DNA of 64,000 nucleotides from Bacteroides thetaiotaomicron VPI-5482 (lineage in GTDB: Bacteria; Bacteroidota; Bacteroidia; Bacteroidales; Bacteroidaceae). A model generated the notes under the pieces. The model had not been told where the DNA came from and ran no database searches. It saw nothing but the letters and a program-made list of their open reading frames with translations. Position 1 is the stretch's first letter; each line of letters starts with the position of its first letter. Location: NCBI RefSeq assembly GCF_000011065.1, contig NC_004663.1, positions 1,674,001-1,738,000 on the forward strand. The letters run 5' to 3'. Shown piece by piece: positions 33,930 through 42,170 of this stretch. A program made the translations under genes and the position numbers.

Positions 33930-34512
33930 CCAGAAAGTTCCTCAGAACCCTTTCACCTGTCTTCCCGCTTTTCTCCGGATGGAACTGGGTGGCATAAAAG
34001 TTATCTTTATGCAATGCCGCGCTGAACGGATGGATATAATCGGTTTCAGCAGCAGTAAAGTCACAAACCGGCACATAGAAACTGTGTACAAAGTAGACAA
34101 ACTCTTCTTCGGTGAATCCTTCGAACAGTTTGCTGTTTGTCTTACCAATCGTATTCCAGCCCATATGCGGCACTTTATCTTCATGCTTCTGCGGAACAAA
34201 ACGTTTCACGTCTACATCAAAGATATTCAGGCAGTCCACCTCACCTTCTTCAGAATGTCGGCACATCAGCTGCATACCGAGGCAAATTCCGAACACAGGC
34301 TGACGCAGATTCTTGATCAGCTCGTCGAGCCCTGTTGCTTTCAGGTGATTCATGGTAGTTCCCGCCTCTCCTACTCCGGGGAAAATCACTTTATCGGCAG
34401 ATTGAAGTATTTCTTTATCGGCAGTAATCACTGCTTCTACTCCCAACCGCTTCAGAGCATAGTCCACAGAACGGATATTCCCGGCATTGTATTTTACAAC
34501 TGCTACTTTCAT
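33922..34512 (-). CDS. hisH: Imidazole glycerol phosphate synthase, glutaminase subunit
   Basis: 196 residues, class I glutamine amidotransferase. Nucleophile Cys77 is in VFGICLGMQLM. The His/Glu pair is in the TQFHPEKSGKTG segment near the end, and GVGEAGTTM forms the oxyanion region. It supplies ammonia to HisF. The start shares one base with the purU stop (TGATG). The 3' end overlaps the last unit of repeat array A. Confidence 0.97.
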   Translation of the reverse strand: MKVAVVKYNAGNIRSVDYALKRLGVEAVITADKEILQSADKVIFPGVGEAGTTMNHLKATGLDELIKNLRQPVFGICLGMQLMCRHSEEGEVDCLNIFDVDVKRFVPQKHEDKVPHMGWNTIGKTNSKLFEGFTEEEFVYFVHSFYVPVCDFTAAETDYIHPFSAALHKDNFYATQFHPEKSGKTGERVLRNFLDL

Positions 34513-35369
34513 CAGCTAAATATTACTGTTTTATTTTTATAAGCCAAAATCTTACGTTCGATATGCTTTTGTACCGCACGCGAAAGAACAATTTTTTCCA
34601 GGTCCTTTCCTTTATTTACAAGATCTTCTATAGAGTCCTTATGTGTAATGCGTACTACATCCTGCTCGATGATCGGACCTGCATCCAGCTCAGTCGTCAC
34701 ATAATGGCTGGTCGCACCGATAATTTTCACTCCACGCTGGAATGCGGCATGATAAGGTTTTGCCCCCACAAATGCCGGTAGGAAGGAATGATGGATATTG
34801 ATAATCTTATTTGGATACGCATTGATCATCTGTTCGGAAATCACTTGCATATAACGTGCCAACACGATGAATGTAATTTTATGTTTGGCAAGCAATTCCA
34901 TTTCTTTGCGTTCCTGTTCTTCTTTGGTCTCCTTGGTGATGGGGAACAAATAGAAAGGAATACCGAAACGCTCTGCCACGTGCTGCAAGTCCGGATGGTT
35001 GCTTATAATAAGAGGTATCTCCACGTTCCACTCTCCTGCCGTGTAGCGAGCCAACATATCGAACAGGCAATGAGACATTTTAGAAACGAATATAGCCATA
35101 CGCGGTTTCACATCCGAGAAATAAAGACGGAAATCCATTTCATACTTCTGCCCATATAGCGTTCTGAAATAATCTTCAATCTTTTCCTGCGGAACCAGAA
35201 AATCTTTCAATTCCCATTCTATACGCATGAAGAAGATGTTCTCCACATGGTCTACATACTGATCCAGATAGATAATATTTCCTTTGTTTACCGTAATAAA
35301 GTCTGTCACTTCCGCGAGGATTCCCGGTTTGTCGGGACAGTGCAATAACAGTTTGGCTGTAGTCATCAT
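34512..35369 (-). CDS. purU: Formyltetrahydrofolate deformylase
   Basis: 285 residues. An N-terminal ACT domain (about 1-85, LLLHCPDKPGILAEVTDFI) precedes the formyltransferase-like domain with the catalytic Asn-His-Asp set in INIHHSFLPAF, GATSHYVTTELDAGPIIEQD. It releases formate from 10-formyl-THF for balancing one-carbon pools and purine synthesis. It is the first gene of the his-ftsE-lysC run; ATG at 35369 or 35366. A -7-like TATTTTTG lies at 35436-35429. Confidence 0.96.
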   Translation of the reverse strand: MMTTAKLLLHCPDKPGILAEVTDFITVNKGNIIYLDQYVDHVENIFFMRIEWELKDFLVPQEKIEDYFRTLYGQKYEMDFRLYFSDVKPRMAIFVSKMSHCLFDMLARYTAGEWNVEIPLIISNHPDLQHVAERFGIPFYLFPITKETKEEQERKEMELLAKHKITFIVLARYMQVISEQMINAYPNKIINIHHSFLPAFVGAKPYHAAFQRGVKIIGATSHYVTTELDAGPIIEQDVVRITHKDSIEDLVNKGKDLEKIVLSRAVQKHIERKILAYKNKTVIFS

Positions 35370-35553
35370 TCTTTTTACTAATTTACTATTCCGGGCGGAA
35401 ATTCTTCCACCTATCTAATTTTAGTGCGCAAAAATAACGATTTATTGCAAAACTACGAATTATTCAAGCAGAAAGTTGATATAAAAACGGTGATTTCTTA
35501 CAGATAGAAAGATATCCAAGACTATTTCCAAAGAAGAAGATGACAAACTTCAG

Positions 35554-35634
35554 GATAGTGACACTATCGCCTCCGGATAATGACACTATCCCATCGTGAT
35601 AGTGTCACTATGACGACCGGATAGTGTCACCATC
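35554..35634. repeat. 22-bp-period array of the palindrome GATAGTGNCACTATC (array C)
   Basis: Four 15-bp copies start at 35554, 35576, 35598 and 35620, exactly 22 bp apart with 7-bp spacers. Each is a perfect or one-mismatch palindrome around a single centre base (A, A, T, T). It lies between purU and the tRNA-Asp promoter in a 443-bp gene-free stretch. Nothing else is recognisable in that gap besides the two promoters. Confidence 0.9.
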
Positions 35635-35738
35635 CTGACTGAAGAAAAAACTAATATTTTTTTTCATTATAAAAGTACTCAAAATGAGACACTAAGCTTT
35701 TTTCTTGCTTTTTATTGGAAAAAAGTTTCATCAAAACA

Positions 35739-35769
35739 TTTGCAGATTTACAAAAAACAACTACCTTTG
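35739..35769 (+). promoter_or_regulatory. Promoter of the tRNA-Asp genes
   Basis: TTTG at 35739-35742, 19 bases, then TACCTTTG at 35762-35769 followed by CACCC: a consensus Bacteroides housekeeping promoter 44 bases before the first tRNA. Confidence 0.8.
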
Positions 35770-35812
35770 CACCCGCAATCGAGAGAGATGCAGATTAACA
35801 AAATGAAATTCT

Positions 35813-35886
35813 GGTTCGGTAGTTCAGTTGGTTAGAATACATGCCTGTCACGCATGGGGTCGCGGGTTCGAGTCCCGTCCGGACCG
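35813..35886 (+). tRNA. tRNA-Asp (GTC)
   Basis: 74 nt cloverleaf. The acceptor GGTTCGG/CCGGACC has one G-T pair. D arm with AGTTGGTTA; anticodon loop CTGTCAC (anticodon GTC) on stem CATGC/GCATG; T arm GCGGG-TTCGAGT-CCCGT; discriminator G. The CCA end is not encoded. Confidence 0.97.
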
Positions 35887-35939
35887 CTTCTTTTAAGTAA
35901 GAAGCAAAGAGAAATAAAATGAATTAGTCTTTAATATTT

Positions 35940-36013
35940 GGTGCGTTAGTTCAGTTGGTTAGAATACATGCCTGTCACGCATGGGGTCACGGGTTCGAGT
36001 CCCGTACGCACCG
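35940..36013 (+). tRNA. tRNA-Asp (GTC), second copy
   Basis: 74 nt, the same as the first copy except for the acceptor stem (GGTGCGT/ACGCACC) and one T-stem base. Same anticodon loop CTGTCAC. It is 53 bases after the first copy, probably one transcript. Confidence 0.97.
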
Positions 36014-36028
36014 CTTCTTAAGAAAGTA

Positions 36029-36069
36029 AAAAAGTCTTTGATTACATTGATAATCAAAGACTTTTTTTT
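36029..36069 (+). terminator. Terminator of the tRNA-Asp unit
   Basis: Stem AAAGTCTTTGATTA/TAATCAAAGACTTT (36031-36044 with 36051-36064), 6-base loop and a run of Ts. Confidence 0.9.
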
Positions 36070-36266
36070 ATGCATTACACGAAACCCAGATCGCTAACAG
36101 CTACAGTCTACGACTAAGACTGGCGGATATCTTAAACATGCTGTTACCCGCCATCGGACATCAGACCTATAAAGTCATATATAAAAAAGATAATAATTCA
36201 CTGCATCATCTGGGTTATTCAATTTTAAATAGCACCTTTGCATACATAAAGAAAATAGAATGATAT

Positions 36267-36860
36267 ATGAAAGAAGTAATTTTTGTATTATTAAATGAGT
36301 TCGCCGACTGGGAAGGCGCATTTATAGCTGCCTGCCTGAATCAGGGTGTTATGCCCGGAAGTCCTGTTCCTTATAAAGTGAAAACCTTGTCTATAACCAA
36401 AGAGCCTGTCTCTTCAATAGGGGGATTCAGAGTATTGCCTGATTATGATTTGAAAGATATGCCGGAAGATTATGCAGGTCTGATATTAATTGGCGGCATG
36501 AGCTGGTTTTCACCAGAAGCTGAATTAATAGCCCCGCTGATAGAAAAAGCTATCAAAGATAAGAAAGTGGTTGGCGGAATATGCAATGCTTCCGTTTTCC
36601 TTGCTATGCATGGATTTCTCAATAACGTAAAGCATACGAGTAATACAATCGATTATCTGAAACAACATGTCGGAGAGAGATATACAGGTGATTCGAACTA
36701 CGTTGATCAGCAAGCTGTAAGAGATGGAAAGATCATAACCGCTAACGGAACCGGACAACTGGAATTTTGCAGGGAAATACTATATGCATTAGAAGCTGAT
36801 ACAGCCGAAGCAATAGAAAAAAGTTATCTGTTTTATAAAAACGGATTCTGTCCGGAGTAA
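36267..36860 (+). CDS. DJ-1/PfpI-family protein
   Basis: 197 residues. The class I amidotransferase-like fold has the nucleophile-elbow Cys106 in VGGICNASVFLAMHG and the conserved Glu16 (DWEGAFIAACL) that activates it in DJ-1 proteins. Related proteins include YajL/YraA-type deglycases or chaperones and the Bacillus protein YoaZ; exact activity cannot be fixed. A -7-like CACCTTTG lies at 36233-36240. It stands alone between the tRNA unit and a terminator. Confidence 0.88.
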   Translation: MKEVIFVLLNEFADWEGAFIAACLNQGVMPGSPVPYKVKTLSITKEPVSSIGGFRVLPDYDLKDMPEDYAGLILIGGMSWFSPEAELIAPLIEKAIKDKKVVGGICNASVFLAMHGFLNNVKHTSNTIDYLKQHVGERYTGDSNYVDQQAVRDGKIITANGTGQLEFCREILYALEADTAEAIEKSYLFYKNGFCPE

Positions 36861-36995
36861 TAAAAGCAAGGTTAAGTTTAACAATTACCGGATAACTAAC
36901 ATTAGATATAAAAATAGCCTCATACCCAAATAGACAAAACATACGGAGAACATCGGGATAATAAAGTTCCATTTTTCGCTACGTTCCAATATTCC

Positions 36996-37035
36996 GAATC
37001 GTCAGAAGAGATTAATCTTTCCTGACGATTCTTTT
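36996..37035. terminator. Terminator between the DJ-1-like and aldo/keto reductase genes
   Basis: 10-bp perfect stem GAATCGTCAG/CTGACGATTC (36996-37005 with 37022-37031) with TTTTCT on the plus side. The genes are convergent and both could use it. Confidence 0.8.
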
Positions 37036-37066
37036 CTAAACATCTTCCGCCTACATATTCCCTCTA

Positions 37067-37903
37067 TTATAAATTAATCAGAAAGTTAACCATTTCAGGG
37101 TCATAATGGGAGAAGAACAGACTTTCTTTTTTATCGAGTCCGGCAATCTCTTCCATATCCTTTACGGACAAGGTGAAGTCAAATACATCGAAGTTTTCTA
37201 TCATGCGTTCCTTGCGAGTCGATTTCGGGATAACGATGATATCACGCTGAATAAGAAAGCGCAGAGCTACCTGTGCAACCGATTTTCCATACTGTTCTCC
37301 GATTGCTTTCAATACTTCATTAGAGAAGAAATTATTGCGTCCTTCTGCAAATGGCCCCCATGACATGACCTTCGTATCGTATTTCTTCATAATCTCCTGC
37401 GGTTTCACTTGCTGGTTGAAGACGTGTGTTTCAACTTGATTCACCGCCGGTTTAATCTCACAAAATTCTGCCAGATCAATGAAACGGTCCGGATAGAAAT
37501 TGCTGACACCAATGGCACGAGCTTTTCCGGCCTTGTAAGCCTCTTCCATGGCACGGTATGTACCATAGTAATCATTGAAAGGCTGATGAATAAGCAACAA
37601 ATCAACATAATCACTTTGGAGCTTACGCAAGGATTCGTCAATAGAAGCTTTTGCTTTTTCGTATCCACCGTTCGAAATCCATACTTTCGTTGTGATAAAC
37701 AGTTCTTCACGTGGTACACCGCATTTCCTGACTGCATTACCCACTCCTTCTTCATTATAATATGCCTGTGCAGTATCAATAGAACGATAACCGACACTAA
37801 TAGCATCCAGCACACAGCGCTCACACTCTTCAGGAGTTACCTGATATACACCATAGCCTAAAATCGGCATTTCAACACCGTTGTTCAATCTTACTGTTTC
37901 CAT
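37067..37903 (-). CDS. Aldo/keto reductase
   Basis: 278 residues, the AKR5-like (DkgA/YvgN) group. The catalytic tetrad is Asp43, Tyr48 (SIDTAQAYYNEEGVG), Lys73 (TTKVW) and His106 (LLLIHQPF). The NADPH-site motif IPKSTRKERMIENFDVFDF is present. It reduces aldehydes and ketones in the cytoplasm. Its promoter carries the CYGTAAT direct-repeat operator shared with five other promoters in this window, placing it in a predicted AraC-type regulon. DkgA-type reductases in E. coli are likewise controlled by an AraC regulator (YqhC) in response to aldehydes. Confidence 0.93.
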   Translation of the reverse strand: METVRLNNGVEMPILGYGVYQVTPEECERCVLDAISVGYRSIDTAQAYYNEEGVGNAVRKCGVPREELFITTKVWISNGGYEKAKASIDESLRKLQSDYVDLLLIHQPFNDYYGTYRAMEEAYKAGKARAIGVSNFYPDRFIDLAEFCEIKPAVNQVETHVFNQQVKPQEIMKKYDTKVMSWGPFAEGRNNFFSNEVLKAIGEQYGKSVAQVALRFLIQRDIIVIPKSTRKERMIENFDVFDFTLSVKDMEEIAGLDKKESLFFSHYDPEMVNFLINL

Positions 37904-37987
37904 AAATGCACTATTTTAATTATTAAACTCAATACCTCCATACTTATCAATAACAAGATCAATAGTTGAATTGATTTTATTACAGTA

Positions 37988-38053
37988 CAAAATTAAGGAA
38001 GAAACATACATCTGACAGTAGATAAATTACGGGTTGTTCAACCATTATTACTG
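37988..38053 (-). promoter_or_regulatory. Regulon site 6: AKR promoter with tandem CYGTAAT operator
   Basis: Minus strand reading: CAGTAAT (38053-38047), N14, CCGTAAT (38032-38026), N30, -7 box TAATTTTG (37995-37988). There is no TTTG at the -33 position. Half-sites are 21 bp apart. The geometry is identical to the sites at 47567, 49138, 54350, 56393 and 56658. Confidence 0.75.
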
Positions 38054-38056
38054 ATT

Positions 38057-38476
38057 CTATTCAACAGCGAAACTTTCCGACTTAAAGTTACTGTAAAACC
38101 TTCCGGAAATCGCTGTAAATTTTAAAACACAATAATCGGGGTCCGTCACTCCTTCGGGATAGTACATCGTATCCCCTTCCTGCCATATCATCTCTTTACT
38201 GGCAGGATCGGTCAGCACTTCCATAGTACCGCGCAGCATCACCCCTCTAAAGAACCGCGTATCACAAAAGTAAATACAGGCATGATTGTTCTCACGATAT
38301 TGGGCCACACGCATTGACGAAGTATTTGTAGTCAGATAAATCGTCTTTATCCCTTCCCTCTTTCGGGGTTGTAACATAGCTTTCATATTAGGAAATCCTT
38401 CACTGTCTATGGAACCGATAAAGGCCGTTTTCAGCTTATCAATCATGTTCCCTACTGTTTTTTCCGCATCTCTCAT
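38057..38476 (-). CDS. Pyridoxamine-5'-phosphate-oxidase-like flavin protein
   Basis: 139 residues with the FMN-binding split-barrel pattern: TAFIGSIDSEGFPNMKAML, TIYLTTNTSSMRVAQYRENNHACIYF and RGVMLRGTMEVLTDP. It resembles general-stress protein 26-type or F420/FMN-binding PNPOx relatives rather than PdxH itself. Likely a small FMN- or haem-binding redox protein. Its stop lies just beside the AKR operator. Confidence 0.85.
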   Translation of the reverse strand: MRDAEKTVGNMIDKLKTAFIGSIDSEGFPNMKAMLQPRKREGIKTIYLTTNTSSMRVAQYRENNHACIYFCDTRFFRGVMLRGTMEVLTDPASKEMIWQEGDTMYYPEGVTDPDYCVLKFTAISGRFYSNFKSESFAVE

Positions 38477-38569
38477 CGTTCAATAATTTTAATTGGTTAT
38501 TATCTGATGCGAAAGTAGGGATATAGAAGACAATCAGTGCAACAGAAAGAAAGGGAGAAATATCACTTT

Positions 38570-39448
38570 TTACGGTTTATGCGTTCTTCGATAAAGTAAT
38601 GGCGTTGTTCCAGTATATTGCCGGAAGCTACGGATAAAATAAGAGACAGTTGAGAAATGAAGTTCAAACGCAATATCCGATATAGGGAAATCTGTATAAG
38701 TAAGCAGTCTCTTAGCCTCATCCATTACTTTATTCCGGATATATTGCTTCGCACTAATCCCTTTTGTAGAGGTTACAATCTCATTCAGATAATTCGGGGT
38801 AATACAAAGTTTATCCGCATAATATTGAACAGAATGCTGCTCTTTCAGATGGCTCTCAACCAACTTCATAAATTTGTCAATATGGATATTACCAACCTCT
38901 TTGGATGTAGTTTCTTCTTCCATATTCACTTTCTTATATTCCCGGTCCAACAACATCAGGACTTCATAAAGTAATGCCCTTAATACATACACATCATTCT
39001 GTCTGTACGAATCAATCTCCGTTTTAATATTGTGCAATATCTGAAGGATACGCATATAAAGTTCATCCGGCAACTGTAATTTGGATGATGTCTTTCCCGA
39101 CTGGAAGAATGAAAGATGCTGCACAAAGAGAGAATCCTTAAAAAGAGAAGATAAAAACTCATCTTCAAAGATCAAAGCATAACCATTGACTATGTGGCGG
39201 GTATCCCAGTTCCGAATCTCTCCCGGTTTAGAGAAAAACACATCACGGGAAGCCGCCTCGTTAGTCTGATTATCTATCGAAAACTTGCCCTCCCCTTCTG
39301 TGACAAACGTGATATCATAGTAAGTCAGCGTGTGGACAGAACTCTGAGAGAGGAACTTCTTTACGTATTTCAGTTCGACGACATCTATCAAAAGTTCACT
39401 TCCATACTTATTCTTATAGAAAGTATATCGGGGAATCAGATTTTTCAT
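38570..39448 (-). CDS. AraC-family transcriptional regulator
   Basis: About 292 residues from the ATG at 39448 (MKNLIPRYTFYKN); the 21-residue upstream extension is untypical. The N-terminal cupin-like sensor has DITFVTEGEGKFSIDNQ and VFFSKPGEIRNW. The C-terminal AraC double HTH (about 195-292) has HSVQYYADKLCITPNYLNEIV, SAKQYIRNKVMDEAKRLLTYTDFPISDIAFELHF and YFIRSFRQYTGTTPLLYR. Targets unknown; the adjacent PNPOx-like and AKR genes are candidates. A -7-like TATTTTTG is at 39464-39457 and no CYGTAAT operator precedes it. Confidence 0.92.
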   Translation of the reverse strand: MKNLIPRYTFYKNKYGSELLIDVVELKYVKKFLSQSSVHTLTYYDITFVTEGEGKFSIDNQTNEAASRDVFFSKPGEIRNWDTRHIVNGYALIFEDEFLSSLFKDSLFVQHLSFFQSGKTSSKLQLPDELYMRILQILHNIKTEIDSYRQNDVYVLRALLYEVLMLLDREYKKVNMEEETTSKEVGNIHIDKFMKLVESHLKEQHSVQYYADKLCITPNYLNEIVTSTKGISAKQYIRNKVMDEAKRLLTYTDFPISDIAFELHFSTVSYFIRSFRQYTGTTPLLYRRTHKP

Positions 39449-39571
39449 TTCAATTACAAAAATAATATTCCTTATCAAATGATCCAAAGACTTTCCGGTT
39501 TTGAGAAGCACCGGGGTAAGAATAGACTATTCAACAAGGAATATCTTCAAATATAGAGAATGAGACATTTC

Positions 39572-40120
39572 TTATTTACAGCTTCCGGCCAGATATCCCA
39601 GACTTGTCACATCGGCCCCTAAATAATAAGTAATGTACTTCAAAGGGACTCTGTACAGAATATCGGGAATTTCTGATAATAAAGAAAGGTATCTTTCCCT
39701 GATCGTCAGTTTACGTGCATTCACACTCATTTCCTCTTTAAGGTAAAACTGATATTCCATCATCTGACGAATCAGATTGGAAAACGTGATGGACGTTGCA
39801 CACAATTCCTCGATCTCATCTTCGCTGATGTAATAGGCCACACACCTTGTCAGTGTTTTGACAGAATGCTTACTTGTATTGTAGCACAATATAGCGTCAC
39901 CTTCGGACAGGAATCTGACGGTTTTGTCCTCTCCCTGCTGGGTAGTAAATGTATGCAGGATACCGGAAACGATAATGTACAAGCTCTGCTCGGGCATTGT
40001 AGCAGAAGCAATCGTTTCTCCTTTATCCAGATACACTCTTTCCATGCGAGCCAACAGCTCTTTCACTTCCTTTTCTTCAACCTGATACTCAAAACAGAGT
40101 TTCTTCAAATAAGCTTCCAT
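39572..40120 (-). CDS. Crp/Fnr-family regulator
   Basis: 182 residues. The cyclic-nucleotide-like domain (about 15-115) has VYLDKGETIASATMPEQSLYIIVSGILHTFTTQQGEDKTVRFLSEGDAI. The C-terminal helix-turn-helix is short (IPDILYRVPLKYITYYLGADVTSLGYLAGSCK). The last segment departs from the usual 'SLSRIR' recognition helix, so the DNA-binding end may be altered. It follows the MATE gene by 37 bases and probably shares its transcript. Confidence 0.85.
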   Translation of the reverse strand: MEAYLKKLCFEYQVEEKEVKELLARMERVYLDKGETIASATMPEQSLYIIVSGILHTFTTQQGEDKTVRFLSEGDAILCYNTSKHSVKTLTRCVAYYISEDEIEELCATSITFSNLIRQMMEYQFYLKEEMSVNARKLTIRERYLSLLSEIPDILYRVPLKYITYYLGADVTSLGYLAGSCK

Positions 40121-40157
40121 ACAAATTGATTTTAGTTAATATATCCACTTAAAACAC

Positions 40158-41522
40158 CTAATTCGACATAGCAGGCATCATGGTGCCTTTCAAATAAACT
40201 TTCTTCCGGGTATATCTTAAATACCAGATACAGATCAACAATGAAACCACTGTTGAAAGAGGTGGTGCAAAGCCCATGATAAACAAGGAAGAACTGTCTA
40301 TCTGACTAAACCAGTACGACAACGGAATCCGGAACAGGAAAGTCGCTATCAGACTGTGAATCATCGGGAACAATGAATTTCCCTGTCCGCTGAAGTAAGA
40401 GTTTATACAGAACACAAAACTTACAACGATACAGTCGATACTATATCCCCGCAGATACTCCGCCGCCATTGATACCACCGCCGCATCTTTGGTAAAGAAC
40501 GCGGTAAGCGTTTCCGGCAGGAATTGTGAATACACACAAACCGATACACCGAAAACAAATGCAATTCCTATCCCCGAAGCCAGACAGCGGTTCATCCGTT
40601 GTATAAGTCCGGCTCCGTAGTTCTGTGCCGTCATCGTCGCTACTGCCGATGAGATTGCCATCGGAGGCAGCATGGCAAACACTATAATTTTCTCTACGAC
40701 ACCCAAAGAAGCCGATGCGATCACTCCCATCTGATTGACTATAACGGTGATGATCAGAAACGAGATATTGATCAGCGCATCCTGCAACGCAATAGGCGCT
40801 CCCAATGTCATGACTTTCTTGGCCAGGTTCCGGTTCAGCCGGATATCTTTCCGGGTAAACTCAAAATGAAATCCGTGCCGATATAAGAACCAAAGAGAGA
40901 TCATGAAGCTGACTCCCTGCGCCGTTATGGTGGCAACTGCCGCTCCTGTGGCTCCCAAATGGAAATATCCTACCAGTATAAAATCGAGTACAATATTAAT
41001 CACACACGCCAGCGCTACAAAATAAAGCGGCGTCTTGGAGTCTCCCAACCCGCGCAAAATACCGCATACGACGTTATATCCTACTATAAACAATATCCCG
41101 GCCGAACATACAAGGATGTAACTTTTCGTATCCGCCATCGCCTCTATCGGCGTATGCATTAACTCTGCTATCCGACCATGAAAAACCACCATGACCAAAG
41201 TAAGCAGCACCCCGATTATTGAAAACAACCATACAGACGAACCGATGGTGAAAGCTACTTTCTTGTCATCCTTTGCTCCGGTAGCGATGGCAATCAAAAC
41301 GGTTGTTCCTGTCGTAATGCCAAGAATAATCCCCGTAATTGTCTGCATCACCTGACTGCCGATGGCTACAGCCGCCACACTTGCAGAATCATCGTATTGT
41401 CCCACCACAAAAAGGTCGGCCCCGCCATAAAGTGCCTGAAGCACATTGGCAATCAGAAAAGGAACCGCATATTGCAGTAATACTTTCGGAACACTCCCTT
41501 GTGTCAAATTTAACTCCTTCAT
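40158..41522 (-). CDS. MATE-family efflux transporter
   Basis: 454 residues with 12 hydrophobic helices in two similar halves (VPKVLLQYAVPFLIANVLQALYGGADLFVVGQ; LAKKVMTLGAPIALQDALINISFLIITVIVNQMG). The duplicated N-domain motif and the VATMTAQNYGAG segment are typical of MATE pumps. Na+ or H+ coupled export of drugs or metabolites is expected. Its 155-nt leader contains a promoter, small hairpins and a strong terminator before the start codon, suggesting attenuation control. Confidence 0.93.
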   Translation of the reverse strand: MKELNLTQGSVPKVLLQYAVPFLIANVLQALYGGADLFVVGQYDDSASVAAVAIGSQVMQTITGIILGITTGTTVLIAIATGAKDDKKVAFTIGSSVWLFSIIGVLLTLVMVVFHGRIAELMHTPIEAMADTKSYILVCSAGILFIVGYNVVCGILRGLGDSKTPLYFVALACVINIVLDFILVGYFHLGATGAAVATITAQGVSFMISLWFLYRHGFHFEFTRKDIRLNRNLAKKVMTLGAPIALQDALINISFLIITVIVNQMGVIASASLGVVEKIIVFAMLPPMAISSAVATMTAQNYGAGLIQRMNRCLASGIGIAFVFGVSVCVYSQFLPETLTAFFTKDAAVVSMAAEYLRGYSIDCIVVSFVFCINSYFSGQGNSLFPMIHSLIATFLFRIPLSYWFSQIDSSSLFIMGFAPPLSTVVSLLICIWYLRYTRKKVYLKGTMMPAMSN

Positions 41523-41564
41523 AGTTTTTCAATACTTACTCCTCTTATCTTACTTGTTACAAAA

Positions 41565-41619
41565 TAAAAAAGTGCCGGACAAGCTGAATGATTCACACCA
41601 TTCATCTTATCCAGCACTA
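41565..41619 (-). terminator. Strong terminator hairpin in the MATE leader
   Basis: A 20-bp stem (41571-41590 with 41599-41618) with an 8-base loop, followed on the minus strand by TTTTTTATTTTG. As minus-strand RNA it has two G-U wobbles and one A-G mismatch. In plus-strand RNA the wobbles would be A-C mismatches, so it is built to act on the minus strand. It lies 48 bases before the MATE start. Confidence 0.8.
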
Positions 41620-41713
41620 TAATTATCTATTATAGCACCCTCCGATGAGGATTTTCTATGCCTGTCCCTATTTTTGGGGTGCAAATATGGGCTTTGTTTT
41701 CATAACTACCAAA
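41620..41713 (-). promoter_or_regulatory. MATE promoter and structured 5' leader (candidate attenuator/riboswitch)
   Basis: Minus strand: TTTG at 41713-41710, 20 bases, CATATTTG at 41689-41682. The RNA begins near 41677 and can form CACCC/GGGTG (41683-41679 with 41640-41636) enclosing a purine-rich interior. CTATAAT/ATTATAG (7 bp, 41634-41616) comes next and overlaps the 5' arm of the terminator. I match no riboswitch class to it. Confidence 0.5.
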
Positions 41714-41752
41714 TTATAATCGATAATTATTTTTTTATGATACCATAAGGTA

Positions 41753-42079
41753 TCAATGTGATACCAATTTCAGACCTACAATGGAGCAAATCAATGTGAA
41801 GATGAAGAAAATTCTGCCCCAGCTTGCCGGCTCTTTAAAGAAAAAAATACCGATCAGCACCGTACCGGCGGCACCGATACCGGTCCATATAGCATAAGCC
41901 GTACCAACGGGCAATGCTTTGGTAACCCTTATCAGAAGGAGCATACTGACACACAGGGATATCAGCAGTCCGAATGACCACATATATTTCTCTGCTCCTA
42001 CTACTCTGTTTATTTTTCCCAGACAGAAAGTAAAGACCAATTCAAGGCATCCTGCCAAAATCAAAAGAATCCAATTCAT
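41753..42079 (-). CDS. SMR-family small multidrug efflux protein
   Basis: 108 residues from the ATG at 42079; the longer frame uses a TTG. Four TM helices. The essential membrane-embedded Glu is Glu13 (NWILLILAGCLELVF) and the family motif AYAIWTGIGAAGTVLIGIFFFKEP is intact. It matches SugE/EmrE-type transporters; the Gdx (guanidinium exporter) subgroup is possible but not decidable by eye. Proton-coupled export of small cations as a dual-topology dimer. Confidence 0.92.
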   Translation of the reverse strand: MNWILLILAGCLELVFTFCLGKINRVVGAEKYMWSFGLLISLCVSMLLLIRVTKALPVGTAYAIWTGIGAAGTVLIGIFFFKEPASWGRIFFIFTLICSIVGLKLVSH

Positions 42080-42100
42080 AACACTTCTTTTTTTTGATTG

Positions 42101-42145
42101 CAAAGGTCATGAATTTCCGGCGCCCTTCATTTTACATTTGTAAAA
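42101..42145 (-). promoter_or_regulatory. SMR promoter region with palindromic operator
   Basis: -7-like GACCTTTG at 42108-42101. The palindrome TTTTACA-TT-TGTAAAA at 42130-42145 covers the -33 position. It looks like a binding site for a dimeric regulator, the Crp-like protein encoded next door being the obvious candidate. Confidence 0.5.
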
Positions 42146-42170
42146 AAGGGATTTTACAAAGTTTAAAAAA

